In this document: positions 30,808 to 43,260 of the stretch, piece by piece
How positions within the stretch are numbered: position 1 is the first letter of the stretch
Layout of the letters: each line of letters starts with the position of its first letter
Position numbers and translations under genes: made by a program
Assembly (NCBI RefSeq): GCF_964204645.1
Contig: NC_134034.1
Location: 7,805,414-7,869,413 of the forward strand
Reading direction: 5' to 3'
Length of the DNA stretch: 64,000 nucleotides
Origin: Tubulanus polymorphus
Lineage: Eukaryota > Nemertea > Palaeonemertea > Tubulaniformes > Tubulanidae
The notes under the pieces: model-generated
Databases searched by the model: none
Told to the model about the DNA's origin: nothing
The model's input: the letters and a program-made list of their open reading frames with translations, nothing else

Positions 30808-33800
30808 AGAATAAATTGAAATTAGAATATGAAGATGATATATTAGAAACTAAATTAGATGAATTAAAGAATGAAAAAGAAACATACAAATGTGATACAT
30901 GTAATCAATCATCAGTGATAAAAGATATTATAATGAACATTTAAAATCTAAAAGTCATATTAGAAATATGAATAATGATATTTTAGGTGAGGCTTATTTT
31001 GATAATGACAATGTTAAGAAATATAAGACAATTAAAAGAATAAGAAATAAATTAAACAATAAAAGACCATACATGGAAGATGTAAGAAATTATATTAATT
31101 CATTAGATAATAAAAAACATATAGAGATAACCGAAGCATTTAAAAGTGATATTGGTCCAGCAGCTATTGAGTTTAAATTTTATAAAGGAAAAACAGAAGA
31201 AAATAAAAAACATTTAGAAAATATGAAAAATATTATAAAAATAATAACTGATGTTGAATACCCTAAAATTTGTATATCAGTTAAAGTAAAGTTTATAAAA
31301 TCTGAAGATAAACCAATATATAATATGAATTCTCATTCACAACATATTATATCTAAACAACATATAGATGATAAATTAGATAAATGTTATAATGAAGTAA
31401 AAACTAAAATAGAAGAGAAATATTTTGAAGGATCAGGTTTAATATTTGATGAGATAATATTTATGACTTTACATGTTTATAACACAAAATATAATAAGTT
31501 AACTAAATCGAAACCAATTGATGAAAATAATGTATCATATTATAAAGAACCAGATATTGAAGCATCGAGTTGTATTAAACTACCATTTAAAACTAATGCT
31601 GTAATAAATGTACAAAATTTTGATGATAAATGTTTTCTATGGGCAATTATAAGTTGCTTACATCCAACAGAAGATAATACACATAGTTTTAGATTAACTC
31701 ATTATAAACCATTTGAAAATAATTATAAGATAGATAAGTATCCTGTTATAATTAAAAACATCCCAAAAATAGAAAGAGATAATAATATAAAGATAAATGT
31801 ATTTGATTTAATCAAATTGCCAAATACAAAAGGTAACAATATAAAACATTATACATTAGAACCTTTATATCTATCAAAAGATTGTGATTCAAATGGTGTT
31901 ATAGATATATCATATTATGAGAATCATTATATGCGGATTAAAAGAATTGATTTACTTTTTAAATAAGAAAATGATTTTGATAATAAAATATATCTATGTA
32001 GAAAATGTTTACATAAATTCAGAACTGAAAGTGCATTATTAAATCATAAACAATTATGTGAAAATCATGATTATTGTAAATTAGTTTTACCAAATGAAAA
32101 GGATAAAATATTAGAATTCAAAAAATATGATTACAAAAATAAAGTACCATTTGTAATATATGGAGATTTTGAATCATTAAATAAAGAACTAACTAATCAA
32201 GATAGAACAGAAATATATTATAAAAGAAAGAAATTAAATTCTAATGAAAATGATTTTTCAAATGAACCACCAAAAACAAATGCTATTAAAAAGATTCATC
32301 AATCAGCTGCAGCATTCGGGTTATATATTAAATCTGATTATCCAGAACTAATTAAAAGTGAATATTATCATTATAGAAATGAAAATGTTATCAATCATTT
32401 TTGTGACTTATTAATTGAATATGAAATAAGATTTAGTAAATTATTGAGTACAAATATAGAAATTATAATGACAGAAGAAGATAAAGAAGCATTTGAGTTT
32501 GCAGATAAATGTTATTATTGTGAAAAGATATTTAATTATAAAGATAAAAAAGTAAGAGACCATGATCATTTGAATGGAAAGTTTAGAGGTGCTGCACATG
32601 AGAATTGTAACTTACAAGCTAAGAAAATTAACTTTGTACCAGTTATATTTCATAATCTATCAGGATATGATGCACATTTATTTATCAAACAGTTATGCCA
32701 TAAAATAGAAGAAATTAATAATGAAATAGAAAGATTAAATTCAAATAGATCAAAAGATAAAATACCAACTTATAAATTTAAAATGTTAGCTAGAACATCT
32801 GAGAATTATATATCATTCCAATTTGGTTGCCTAAGATTTATAGATTCATATAGATTTTTAAATAGTTCATTAGATAACTTATCAAAATCATTAGTTGATG
32901 ATGAATTAAGAATATTAAAGCAACACTACCCAAATAATGATGATTTTCAATTAATGAGATATAAAGGCGCAATTCCATATTCATTTTATAAATCACATAA
33001 TGATTTTAATATAACTGAATTATTTAAAGAACAATTCTATGATGAATTAAAAAATGAATATGTTAAAGATGGAGTTTTTGAAAGAACGATTAATATATGG
33101 AATCATTTTAGAATAAAAAGCCATGGTAAATTAGTAGATTTGTATCTAAAATCTGATGTTTTATTATTAACTGATATATTTGAAAGGTTTAGAGATGTAA
33201 ACCTAAAATATTTCAATATTGATCCTTGTCATTGTTATTCATCACCAGGTTTAACATGGGATTGTGGTTTAAAATTTACAGATATAAAAATGGATTTGTT
33301 AACAAATATAGATCAATTATTATTATTTGAAAAATCTATAAGAGGAGGAGTTTCAGGTGTATTAGGGGATAGATATTTCAATGTAAATGATAACCCCGGA
33401 TATAAGTTATTATATATAGATGCAAATAATTTGTATGGTTGGGCAATGATGGAACCACAACCTTATGGAGTATTTGAAATAAGTGAAGTTTCACAACATG
33501 AAAATAATGATAAATTTGATTGGAAGAAAAGAATCCTAGATATTGCAGATGATTCAGATACTGGTTACTTCTTTGTTGTAGATTTAGAATATCCTGAACA
33601 TATTAAATTTAAATCTAGAAATCTAGCATACTGTCCAGAACATAAAACTGTTACTCATGAAGAACTATCAAATTATCAAAAAAGAATTAAACCCGAAAAT
33701 CATATTCATACAAAAAAGTTAATGGTAACTCAAGAAGATAAATATGATTATGTAGTACATTATAGAATGTTAAAGTTTTATCTAAAACAAGGAATGATCT

Positions 33801-35807
33801 TAAAAAAGTACATAGTTATATTTCATTCAGTCAATCTAAGTGGTTTGAAAAATATATAGATTTTAACACCAAACAGAGAACTGAAGCTAAAACTGATTTC
33901 GAAAAAGATTTCTTCAAGTTAATGAATAATGCATTCTATGGTAAGACTTGTGAAAATATTAAAAATAGAAATGATATTGAGTTAGTTAGTAATGGTAAAA
34001 GGATAAGGCATTTACAATCATATCCTAAGTTTTTAGGTAACAGAATATTTGATGAAAATTTAGCTGCAGTTAAAATGAGAAGAACTTCTATGAAATTTAA
34101 TAAACCAATTTATGATGGAGCATCAGTTTTAGAAATATCAAAATTACTAATGTATGAATTCTATTATAATGTATTACAACCACTTTTTGGAGAAAAACAT
34201 ATAGAAATATTATATTTTGGTTCTGTTACAGCTGACACCCCAATATTTTTAAAATATAATAATAAAATTTAATTAGAAGAATTTCAGAAATAATTCCAAA
34301 ACAAAATGAACTTTATATTTCGTATGGTGAAAAAGAATTAATACAAATAAATGGATTAATGGATGTTTGGACAAAAAATGGATGGGTGAAATTAAAGAAT
34401 ATAATTAGACATAAAACGAATAAGAAAATCTATAGAGTTAGAACTAAATTAGGATTTGTTGATGTTACTGAAGATCATAGTTTAATTAAACAAAATGGTG
34501 ATGAAATAAAACCAACTGATATAAAAATTGGAGATGAATTATTAAATAAAAGATTTTACCCAAGAATGAATCATATGTCATTTGATAAAATAATTGATAA
34601 TATTTATAATATAGAACCCGAAACATAGAAGAAAAAGAATATTTTATCAAAGGATTTTTTAAGGGTGATGGTTCAGCAGGTGTGTATAAATATGTTACTG
34701 GAACTAAATGTTATTGGTATTTATGCAATCAAGATTTGAAATTATTAGAAAGAATTAAAAAATACTGTGAACAAGTTTATTCACATAAAACATTTAGAAT
34801 CGGGGATTATATGAAATCATCACAATGTTATAGAATACATGTGAATAATACTAAAGATTTTGCAATTAAATATAATGATGAATTCTATATTCATGCAATA
34901 GTGAAAAGTAATACTTCAACAAAAGAAAAGATAGTTCCAGATTATGTAATAAATGCAAAATATGATTTAAGAAAATGGATTCATTGGATTTTATGCTGTA
35001 GATGGTTCAAAAAACTATACAAAACAGAAAACTATATCTTTGGCACAAAAAGGAAAAGTTGCTATATCAGGATTAAATACATTATGCAATTCATTAGGAT
35101 TTAATATGTTAGTTAATATTAGAAAGGATAAACTAAATGTATTTCAATTAACGCATGTAGAAAATGAAATAACTGAAGAAGCTAGAGATTTATTTGAAAT
35201 AACCAAATCCAACAGACTATGTTTATGATTTAACAACTGAACATTTAATTGTGGATTTCCATTAATCATAAAAAATACAGATTCTTACATATTAAAGATA
35301 AAAACTAATAACATAACAGATGATTTAAAAACATTAAAACATCACTTTGATTTCAGTAATTATCCTAAAGATCATGAATTGTTTAGCAATGATAATAAAA
35401 AAGTTCCCGGTAAATTCAAAGATGAATTAGGTGGTGAAGAAATGATTGAATTCATAGGTATTAGATCTAAAATGTATTCATATAAAACTAAAGAACATGG
35501 AGCTAAAAAGTTAAAAGGAATAACCAAAAGTGTAATAGAAAAGAATATTCATTTCAAAGATTACATCAATTGTATATTCAATGAAGAAGTTAGAAAACAT
35601 AAGATGAGATGTTTAAGATCTGAGTACCACGAAATGCTTATTGAAGAGATAGAGAAGATAAGTTTAAACCCTTTTGATGATAAAAGATATATTCTGGATG
35701 ATGGAATTCATACAGTTGCTTATGGTTGTAATTTAGATGAATACTTAAAATTTAAAAGAGAAGAAACAAAAGAGAACGAGATAATGAAAACAATTCTAAC
35801 GTGTTAA
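30808..35807 (+). pseudogene. Zinc-finger / DNA polymerase B with intein, copy C2
   Basis: The first 30 or so codons, with finger 1, are missing at the C1/C2 junction. Finger 2 is broken near 30,910. The exonuclease, endonuclease VII-like and motif A/B regions are largely open (32,444-33,859, 33,922-34,221). Motif C is split: YFG ends at 34,221 and TDS resumes at 35,277, with an intein between. Breaks outside the intein include TAA at about 31,964 and a frameshift near 33,850. The C-terminal part 35,277-35,807 is open to the TAA. Copies C1 and C3 have no insert at this point. Confidence 0.85.
34222..35276 (+). other. Intein with LAGLIDADG (DOD) endonuclease motifs, in polymerase motif C
   Basis: The insert starts SVTADTPIF (Ser1, block A), has VTEDHSL (block B, T-x-x-H) near 34,470, GFFKGDGSAG (first DOD motif) near 34,665, GFIGFYAVDGS (second DOD motif) near 34,985, VYDLTTEH (block F) near 35,220, and ends LIIKN before TDS. 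Ser1, the terminal Asn and the +1 Thr fit the known pol-c intein site in the Y-D-T-D-S motif of family B polymerases. The penultimate His is Lys here. At least five frame breaks (about 34,272, 34,626, 34,980, 35,060, 35,250) mean this copy cannot splice. Length is 1055 bp, normal for a full intein with endonuclease. Confidence 0.85.
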
Positions 35808-35836
35808 TAAAATTTTAATAAAAATATGTATTATAA

Positions 35837-36190
35837 ATGGAGAGTAAACGAGCAAACAGTGAGAACAACAAGTCATTTCTAGATAGAATAAAAGATACTT
35901 CAAATGTCAAATCAGTAGATTATAAATTTAAGAAGTTAAAAGAATTAATAATCCATAAGAAATATCTAATTACAAATATTGATACAGTTACTAACAAATA
36001 TGGAGATAAATTAGTTATCCACTTAGAATATGAAGGATTAAAAGGAAATACATATAAATTCAGAACATATTTACCAGATAGATTTCATAGATTATCAAGT
36101 GAAGATCTAGAAGAATTATGTTCTGGAGATTTCTATTTCGTATACAAAGGTAAGAATGAAAAAGGGCACCATGAAATAGATTTCGAATAA
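35837..36190 (+). CDS. 117-aa conserved protein, copy C2 (open)
   Basis: MESKRANSENNKSFLDRIKD..., KKYLITNIDTVTNKYGDKLV, LPDRFHRLSSEDLEEL, DFYFVYKGKNEKGHHEIDFE. It has a charged N-terminus and a beta-rich C-terminal half. A shorter homologue lies in the arms of the 4.1-kb element. The TATAAATGG start is 29 bp after the polymerase stop. No known family recognised; position suggests a replication or early accessory role. Confidence 0.65.
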   Translation: MESKRANSENNKSFLDRIKDTSNVKSVDYKFKKLKELIIHKKYLITNIDTVTNKYGDKLVIHLEYEGLKGNTYKFRTYLPDRFHRLSSEDLEELCSGDFYFVYKGKNEKGHHEIDFE

Positions 36191-36207
36191 GAAAATATGT
36201 AAAATAA

Positions 36208-36971
36208 ATGGTAGAATTAAAAGAATACAGAATATTTGTTGATTCTAGAAGGCTTACAAATTATAAATCTCATAATTTACTAGTACAATTAGATAGAGAA
36301 TTCAAGAATTGTGTTGATTTAAAATTAGTTAATATAAGTTTATGTAATTCTTTTTACAATATATCGAATAAAACTATTGAACATAGAGCCTTTTTAGTTT
36401 TTAATAGACAAATAGATTCATGGGTCTATATATATTTAAAACCGAGGTTATATAATTTAGATACATTAGCACAAGAAATTAATAGAAAAGCCTGGCACAA
36501 ATTAGGTAGTAGTTATGGGTTTAGTATTAGATTTTTAAAAAGTGATAGTTCTGATAGAATAAAGATAAGGTTGTCTAATAGTGAAAAAACATAAATTTAT
36601 GGTAAAAAAAACCTATAGCTAAACTGTTAGGAATTCTTCCAGATAAATCTTTTACAAATATTGATGCTGTTACACTAAACTTAATACCTTACACACACTT
36701 TTATATTTATTGCAATTTAATCGATCCTACAAAAACATTCGAAGCAACTAAAGATATAACTAGTTATTCTGGTTTACTAAACATTTTGCCATTGAAGAAT
36801 GTTAAAGAATTTGGAACACAAATAAATTATAATTTAACAGAATGTGATTTCAAACCATGCATTCCTCGTTTTGATAATTTTAGATTAGAAATTAGAAATC
36901 ACAATGGATACTTAATTGATTTAAATAATTTCCCTGTAATTTATGAATTAGTTATAAGATGTAGAGAGTAA
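36208..36971 (+). pseudogene. Penton-like (minor capsid candidate) protein, copy C2
   Basis: Open for 127 codons (to 36,594), then frame-shifted at an A-rich stretch and open again from 36,600, ending YELVIRCRE at TAA 36,971. The middle differs more from C1 than other genes do (KTIEHRAFLVFNRQ against KTIEDN...), so this lineage diverged before duplication or recombined. Start context AAATAAATGG. Confidence 0.5.
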
Positions 36972-36988
36972 TTTTTTTCACTATATAA

Positions 36989-37330
36989 ATGAATATAACT
37001 GTTGGAACGAGTATATGTTTTGGGTTTGATTTTAAACATGGTAAAGAAATGAGAATTAAACTAAATGATGTAATTACTGATATAAAAAGTAAATCATTTA
37101 ACAATGCATCAATGATTGATAAAGAAAATTATAATATAGAAAAAGTAATTGATTTAATTAAATCCCCTTAAGAATATTATGGATTAAATGAAGATGGAAT
37201 TATTGATGATAATAAAAATATATTAACCAAAATATATGATAATCATAAAATAGTAATGAAATAAATGTTGAATTAATCATAAATAAGTTAACTAAATATT
37301 TTGATGATAGTAATTTTTTTTGATAAATAA
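36989..37330 (+). pseudogene. 86- to 118-aa conserved protein, copy C2
   Basis: MNITVGTSICFGFDFKHGKE...; shorter and more divergent than in C1 and C3, with a TAA at 37,171 and a deletion near 37,250. The final frame still ends at the TAA just before 37,331. Confidence 0.45.
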
Positions 37331-37541
37331 ATGAGTGATAATAAGTGGATAATAACTGGATTATATAATGGAGCATTACTATCAGTTGGAACTGTTGGTT
37401 ATTCAATGGTATTAAAAAATGGGAAGTGTTAATGTTGATAGATTTGATATCAATGATATTTTAAAATTAACATTAGCAGTTACTTTATCTAATTTAACTA
37501 TTGATTATTTAGAAAAACAAAAATATATTCCTCCCATATAA
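37331..37541 (+). pseudogene. 73-aa membrane protein, copy C2
   Basis: Same N-terminus as 28,708. A deletion of 11 bases at about 37,420 shifts the frame. The C-terminus KYIPPI is intact in its original frame. Confidence 0.5.
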
Positions 37542-37565
37542 ATGCGTAATTATTTTACTAAATAA

Positions 37566-37981
37566 ATGGCTTCTGCAATTATAACTATTATAGGATCGGC
37601 AATTGTTAACGCTTTAGCATTTACTGGTGGTGGTTATTTATTTAAGCATATTGATAAAAATAGTTCATTAGGATAACAAAGAAGACATAACTCAGCATGA
37701 GAGAAATACAATAAAGCAGCAGAAGAATATAGAGAAAAAAGACAAAACTATATGGATTATATTAACAAAGAATTATATGATGAGAAGATTTCACATAGAG
37801 ATTTTCAATCAGTTGATGATGCAATGAGTTTATATAACGTGGTAACCAAAAATTACATCTACATAAACCTACAATATCAGATTATTATACACCAAGTAAT
37901 GAACAGAAGAAATATGAAATAATATGGATTTTAGGCGGAACTGTTATTGTTATATTTGTAGCGTATAGATTTACTAATTAG
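37566..37981 (+). pseudogene. 139-aa two-span membrane protein, copy C2
   Basis: Both hydrophobic ends are recognisable. TAA near 37,674 and TGA near 37,700 interrupt the middle, and a deletion near 37,850 removes part of the AVTNKEK segment. Confidence 0.5.
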
Positions 37982-38000
37982 TAATTTTTTTTCTAAAAAA

Positions 38001-38432
38001 ATGGATGATAAAGTTGATAATATTGATATTATTCCTCATGATATAAATAAAACTAAATTGAAAATATATTTAGAAAAACAAATATTAGAATTTGAAAATG
38101 ATTTAAAAGTTAAAAAGAATAAATATTTAAAAAGTAAAATTATATATTATTTTATTATCAGTGGTTCGGTTACAATTAGTTCTGTAATAACATTTTTAGC
38201 AATATTCAGTCCATTAACACCTTTAGCTATATCAATTGGCGTACTAGGATTAAGTTCAAGTGTTTTAACTGGTATAAGTTCAAAATTGAATATAAAAAGT
38301 AATAAAGAAAAAATTAAAACTAATATAAAAGAAATTAATAAATAAAAAAATACACTAGATTATATAATAAGTTTAAATGGTCATATAACAGTTGATGAAC
38401 AAGGTAAATTATTAAAAGAATTAATAAATTAG
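38001..38432 (+). pseudogene. 145-aa membrane protein, copy C2
   Basis: Nearly intact: open to TAA at 38,343, then continues in frame with NTLDYIISLNGHITVDEQ to TAG 38,432. Unlike the other copies the start reads CTAAAAAAATGG, so the TAAATG context is mutated. The spacer and the start codon of the next gene are deleted. Confidence 0.55.
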
Positions 38433-39819
38433 ATAGTTTTCCAAAAGCTTTCCAATATAATAAATCAATTAAATATAATATTCCTGCAATAGATTTTAAT
38501 AAAGATATTACATATAGAAATGAAGTTTTAGATTCATTAACTAATTTTGAAATTTATGTTACTGAAACTAATAATTTTAATGCAAAGATGGAAAATATAT
38601 TTCATGTATATTTAATTAATTTTAAAAAATTGAAAGATGAAAAACAATGGTTATTAAAATCTAAAATAAGTATTCGCAGAACCAATTAAATTTTGCTGTT
38701 TATTGTGCAACAACAGGTTGTGGAATTAGTTGGAATGATCAGTTGAATAATTCTAAATATAAATTAATTCAAAGTTTATTTAGATTTCATACATACTTTC
38801 AAATCAGAATAATATTAAATGAATTAGAGTGTGCTTTACCAGGATCTAGATATTTTAAAGAATTATATAATAATATTAATTTATCAAAGTTTTATAAAAT
38901 TTGCAATGAATTTAATATAGATATCAATAATTCTGATTTTAGAACAAAAATTGGAACAATAAGATCACTTCCTTGCCCTGAAAATGTTGCAGCATATTGT
39001 ACACTTCCCATACCATCCAATAGCTTTTATAATATCTATAATAATAAATTAGGTTATGGTAAAATAGAAACAAAGGATTTAGAAACATTAAATTTCAATA
39101 AATTACCGAAATTTTATGATCATTTAAAACAAGAAAACAATAATGGTTGGGTTTATTTCATTTTAGAAAATAATGAAGGTTTTACAAAATCAGGTATACA
39201 AAGAATAAATCAATCTATTAGAACATATTTGATATGAATTCTAGGATCACAGGTTGAAACAAGATCCCCAATAATTGGAAATTTAAATACATCATTTGAT
39301 ACACAGAAACAATTCAAAGTATTATTTGAAGATTCAATTCGTAATGATAAAAATAGATCGATTCCAGAAAACATTGTAAGATATCAAAATTATTTAGATA
39401 AATCTCATGTAAGACTAAATTATTGTATAGGCCCTAATCTATTAATTATTTCTAATGATTTAGTATTAAAGATGGGAAATATAATTGGTTATAATAATCT
39501 AATTAAAACTGCAACAATAAATAATTCATTTGGATTAAATGATATAAATAAAAAGATTATTCCTGCTCCAAAATTAATGGAAGGTGAAAAAAATAAAAAA
39601 CATATTCAATCAACATACTAATAATAATAAACTAATAATATTAAATTAAATAATGATTCTAAAATAAAAGATTACAATACATCAGAAGATATAAAAACTG
39701 ATAATATTCAACATGAAATAATTAAACTAAATGATGATAATAAATCCCATGAAAATACTAAATTAGTTATAACTTGTATAGGAATTGTAATCGGAGGAAT
39801 ATTATATTTTAAATTTTAA
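38432..39819 (+). pseudogene. Large conserved structural candidate, copy C2 (3' end complete)
   Basis: Lacks its start (text begins DSFPKAFQYNKSI). It is frame-shifted near 38,665 and open through 38,743-39,237 with LFRFHTYFQIRIILNELEC and FTKSGIQRINQSIRTYL. TGA follows at 39,235, then a further open stretch with QFKVLFEDSI, RYQNYLDKSHVRLNYCIGPN and LKMGNIIGYNNLIKT. The end is a polar repeat-like linker and a final membrane span (LVITCIGIVIGGILYFKF). This shows that the family ends with a tail anchor. Confidence 0.55.
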
Positions 39820-39834
39820 TTTTTAATTATGTAA

Positions 39835-41438
39835 ATGGCAGAAGGTGGAGAAGCTTATGAAATGATAGGCAAGGGAAATAATAATGAAGGATAGATTGAT
39901 GATGAACCGCAACCCAATTTAAATGAAACTAATATTGATAATGATGATGAATCAGCATATAATTCTAATTTAGTAGATAGTGGTTCTAAAGCCGCATCAA
40001 TAGAGGAATATATTAGAGGAGCTAAATCGAGAATAAATCCTGAAAATTAAAATCAAGGTTTATCAAGACAAGATTTAGAAAATAACGAATTTATGTATAA
40101 ATTCAAATATGCATTTGAAAATTCTTGATATAATATAAATGACAGAGGCGCCAGACTTTTAGTACAAGAATTAAAGTTTTTAGATGGTGAATATTATTAT
40201 CATTTGAAAGATGATTATTATATTAATATCACTTATAAAAATCAAAATATAATATTAACAGAATCAACTTTGAGAAAATTAGAAACATTTAGAATTAAAA
40301 GAATAAGTAATAGTAATGAACTAGAAGATGTAACACAAGAAGAAATAAATAGAAAAGAATTCAAACAAGGAATTAATGAGTTATTTGACAAAATCTATGA
40401 TAATTTAGAACCAGAAATGGAAGAGGATGGAGATCGATTAGATAAATTAAGATCTTCAACACCCGAAACATCGAGAAGAGATATTCAACAAATTGATAAT
40501 TATTCAAATCAATTACAATTAGGAAAACATTTTGATAGCATGTTAGATGCAGTTCACTCATTTGACGAAGAGATGAATAGTATTTTAGATACGCCCGGTA
40601 CTGAAACTGGAATAAATCGAATACAATCTTTACTAGAAAAAAGATTACTTGATTTAACTGATAATGAATTAGAAGCATTTCCTGAACAAGCACGTAGAGA
40701 AATTAAAGGTATGCAAGAATCAGCTGGTGAAATTGCTAATATTAATATGAGATTATCTAAAATAACCATGTTAGAAAAAGATTTAACTAATGCAAATGAA
40801 GAATTAAAACATTTAGAATTAAATAGAGATCTTCAATTAATCGAGGAAGCTGATTATGAAAGCAGAAAGTTAGCTTTAGAAAAAGAAATAGATGATTTAA
40901 AATATAACAAAGAATTACAGGAAAAAGAAAGAGATACATTATTAAAATCATATGATCTTAATCATATTAAAAAATTAAAAGTTATTTTTAAAGATTTGTT
41001 GATAAAACCAGATTCTAAAATATCATTAAAAGATAGAATAAGATTATTATTTAAGTTAGAAGGAATAACAATTCTTTCAATTCTAACAGCTGTAACTATG
41101 TTATTTACAACAATTGGTTTAGCAATATCAAATTCTTTGAAATCTACTCCTACTCCCAATAAAGCAGATAAACCCCCAGATGATAATTCTATACAAGATA
41201 AAGTTAAAGATGGTTTAAAGAAATTAGCAAAATATTTATGGGAACTATCTAAAAATCTGCTGCAGCTTTACCCGGAGTTATTGCGTCAATTGTTTGTTTT
41301 ATATTGAAATCTGCAGGAAATATTCTTAACTTTGCTGCTGAACATATTATTTTATTTTTAATTACAGTTGTAAGTGCTATTATTTTTGGGTTAGTAAATA
41401 TGATATCAAAAATATCAAGTAAACATGATAAAAAATAA
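39835..41438 (+). pseudogene. Coiled-coil membrane protein, copy C2
   Basis: Acidic N-terminus (EPQPNLNETNIDNDD) with stops near 39,893 and 40,050 and a frameshift near 40,125. Residues from 40,204 on are open for 367 codons: an acidic middle, a long coiled coil (about 40,740-40,980, ANEELKHLELNRDLQLIEEA) and a hydrophobic span (ILSILTAVTMLFTTIGLAIS). After a frameshift near 41,250 the original C-terminus continues with two more hydrophobic segments (SIVCFILKSAGN, LFLITVVSAIIFGLV). About 530 codons originally. Possibly an internal or membrane-remodelling virion protein (inferred). Confidence 0.5.
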
Positions 41439-41464
41439 ATAATTAATTTTTTTTTGTTAAATAA

Positions 41465-42347
41465 ATGAGTGGGAGTTATATCAATCCTTCTAAGAATCAT
41501 AGAATATCTCATGCTATTAAAGCAGAAAGATCACATCATATAATTACTCATAACTAGTAAATACCATCCAAATAGTATTTATTTATCAACCGATATAAAA
41601 GTAACCGGTAATAATAATAATTATGTTGTTGATAATGTTGGAAGATATTTGATTAGAAAATTAACAATAAAGATCGGTCCAGAAACAGTTTTCTCATTAG
41701 ATGATTATAATTTATTTATGCATTATAAAGATTTATGGTTAACTAAAGAAAATAGAAATAATATGATATTTCAAGGCATCCAATCAGAAAACCAAAGTAA
41801 ATTAAGATCAGAAGCGCATAATGCAATATTAACTAATGCTATAGATAAATTGATAAAAAGTATATATGGAAGCAAATATAAAATTCCATTAGACTTTGAA
41901 TTGATAAATAATAATGCACCTTTATATAAATACGCAATTCAAGTCGCAATAAATGTTGATAATTATTATAATCCTGAAATAACAAAAGTAGAAATAACTA
42001 TCGAAGGAATAGCAAATAAAATATTTTGCCAAGGAATGAGAATGATAGATCAATGGCCAGAAATTAGAAAACATTTTATGAATGAAAAAGTAAAATCATC
42101 TGAAAATTGTAATATTAATCAAATTGATTATTATACCGGTAATAAATATGCACTATGGTTAGATTTTAGAACAACAGAGGATAATTCATTACATGGTTCT
42201 GGAAAAAAACTACAGAACACTAAAGATGGAATACAATTATTCATGACAAAGAATAAAGGAATCAAAAATTTTAAAATGCACATGTATGTTATATCTGACG
42301 CGCAATTAATTATTGTAAATTCTCAATTAAATAGTGTTATGTATTAG
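41465..42347 (+). pseudogene. Candidate major capsid protein, copy C2 (internally deleted)
   Basis: N-terminus MSGSYINPSKNHRISHAIKA, stop near 41,556, then open 41,649-42,347: VGRYLIRKLTIKIGPETVFS, YKIPLDFELINNNAPLYKYA, VEITIEGIANKIFCQGMRM, YALWLDFRTTEDNSLHGSGK, MYVISDAQLIIVNSQLNSVM. Relative to copy D about 340 bp are missing between KYAIQ and VAINVDNY. Size in D (415 codons), beta-rich sequence and position point to the double-jelly-roll capsid protein. I cannot prove this without a structure prediction. Confidence 0.5.
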
Positions 42348-42379
42348 AATTTTAACTTTAATAAAAATTTATATAATAA

Positions 42380-43260
42380 ATGGAAGGAGGTTAAGTATAT
42401 AAACATATTCCATACATCGATACACATGAAAATAATGATGGTTTATATTATGTAATACCTTGTAATATAGCTTTGAGATAGCTTTGATATTTGATCCTAT
42501 TTTCAGAATTTATAAAACTAAACTAATAGAAATCGATAATAATAAAAGTGGTGTTGTTGATAATTTAAGTAATGTAATTGATAATAATGTAATACCTTCT
42601 ACATCTAATAATGCAATACCTTCTACATCTAATAATGTAATACCTTCTACATCTAATAATGTAATACCTTCTACATCTAATAATGTAATACCTTCTACAT
42701 CTAATAATGAAATAATATTAAATATTAGTGAAAATAGAAATTATTGTGATCATTGTAAAGGTGAATTTTCAAACGCTCCATCAAATTGGAATAAACATAT
42801 GAATACAAAGGTACATATTACTAATGTAATAGAACGTGTTGGTTTAAGAGAATTTATAGAACACCCATTTATATATGTTACAAAGTTTGTTTCAAATAAA
42901 AAAGTAAATGGTAAAGAATTATATGAAGATTTATTATTAGCAACACCTATTAAAGATGAATTAGATTTAACCGATGCTAATAAAATATTAGGATCAAACA
43001 TTGTAAATGAAATATTAGGAGCAAACACTTAGAAAGATGATAATGAAAATATAGTTACAGATATTGATAATAAAGATTCTATGAAACATAAAGTAGAAAA
43101 TAATGATAAATTTGATTGGATGAATAAGCATAACAATGAAACAACTATTGATGATGCGGTAAAAGGGGTGAAGAATAAGCATAAAAGTAATGAAGAATTT
43201 GAAGAAGATTCGGTAGAGAGTTTGAATAAATTGTTGGGGTATGATAGTGAAAGTGATTAA
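42380..43260 (+). pseudogene. C2H2 zinc-finger protein with NVIPSTSN repeats, copy C2
   Basis: The N-terminus is broken (stops at 42,393 and 42,478). From 42,484 it is open: five 24-bp repeats (42,589-42,708), a finger YCDHCKGEFSNAPSNWNKHM with His at HITN, then EHPFIYVTKFVSNKKVNGKE and an acidic tail (TAG at 43,030, final TAA 43,260). Copy D has an open 286-codon version. DNA- or RNA-binding role inferred from the finger. Confidence 0.6.
42589..42708 (+). repeat. 24-bp in-frame repeat, five units
   Basis: Each unit encodes VIPSTSNN (GTAATACCTTCTACATCTAA plus TAAT). Copy D has only about three units at the equivalent place, so the number varies between copies. Confidence 0.85.

Noticed and set aside
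40373-40769. Two minus-strand ORFs inside the coiled-coil gene
   Set aside because: Antisense shadows of the real plus-strand frame.
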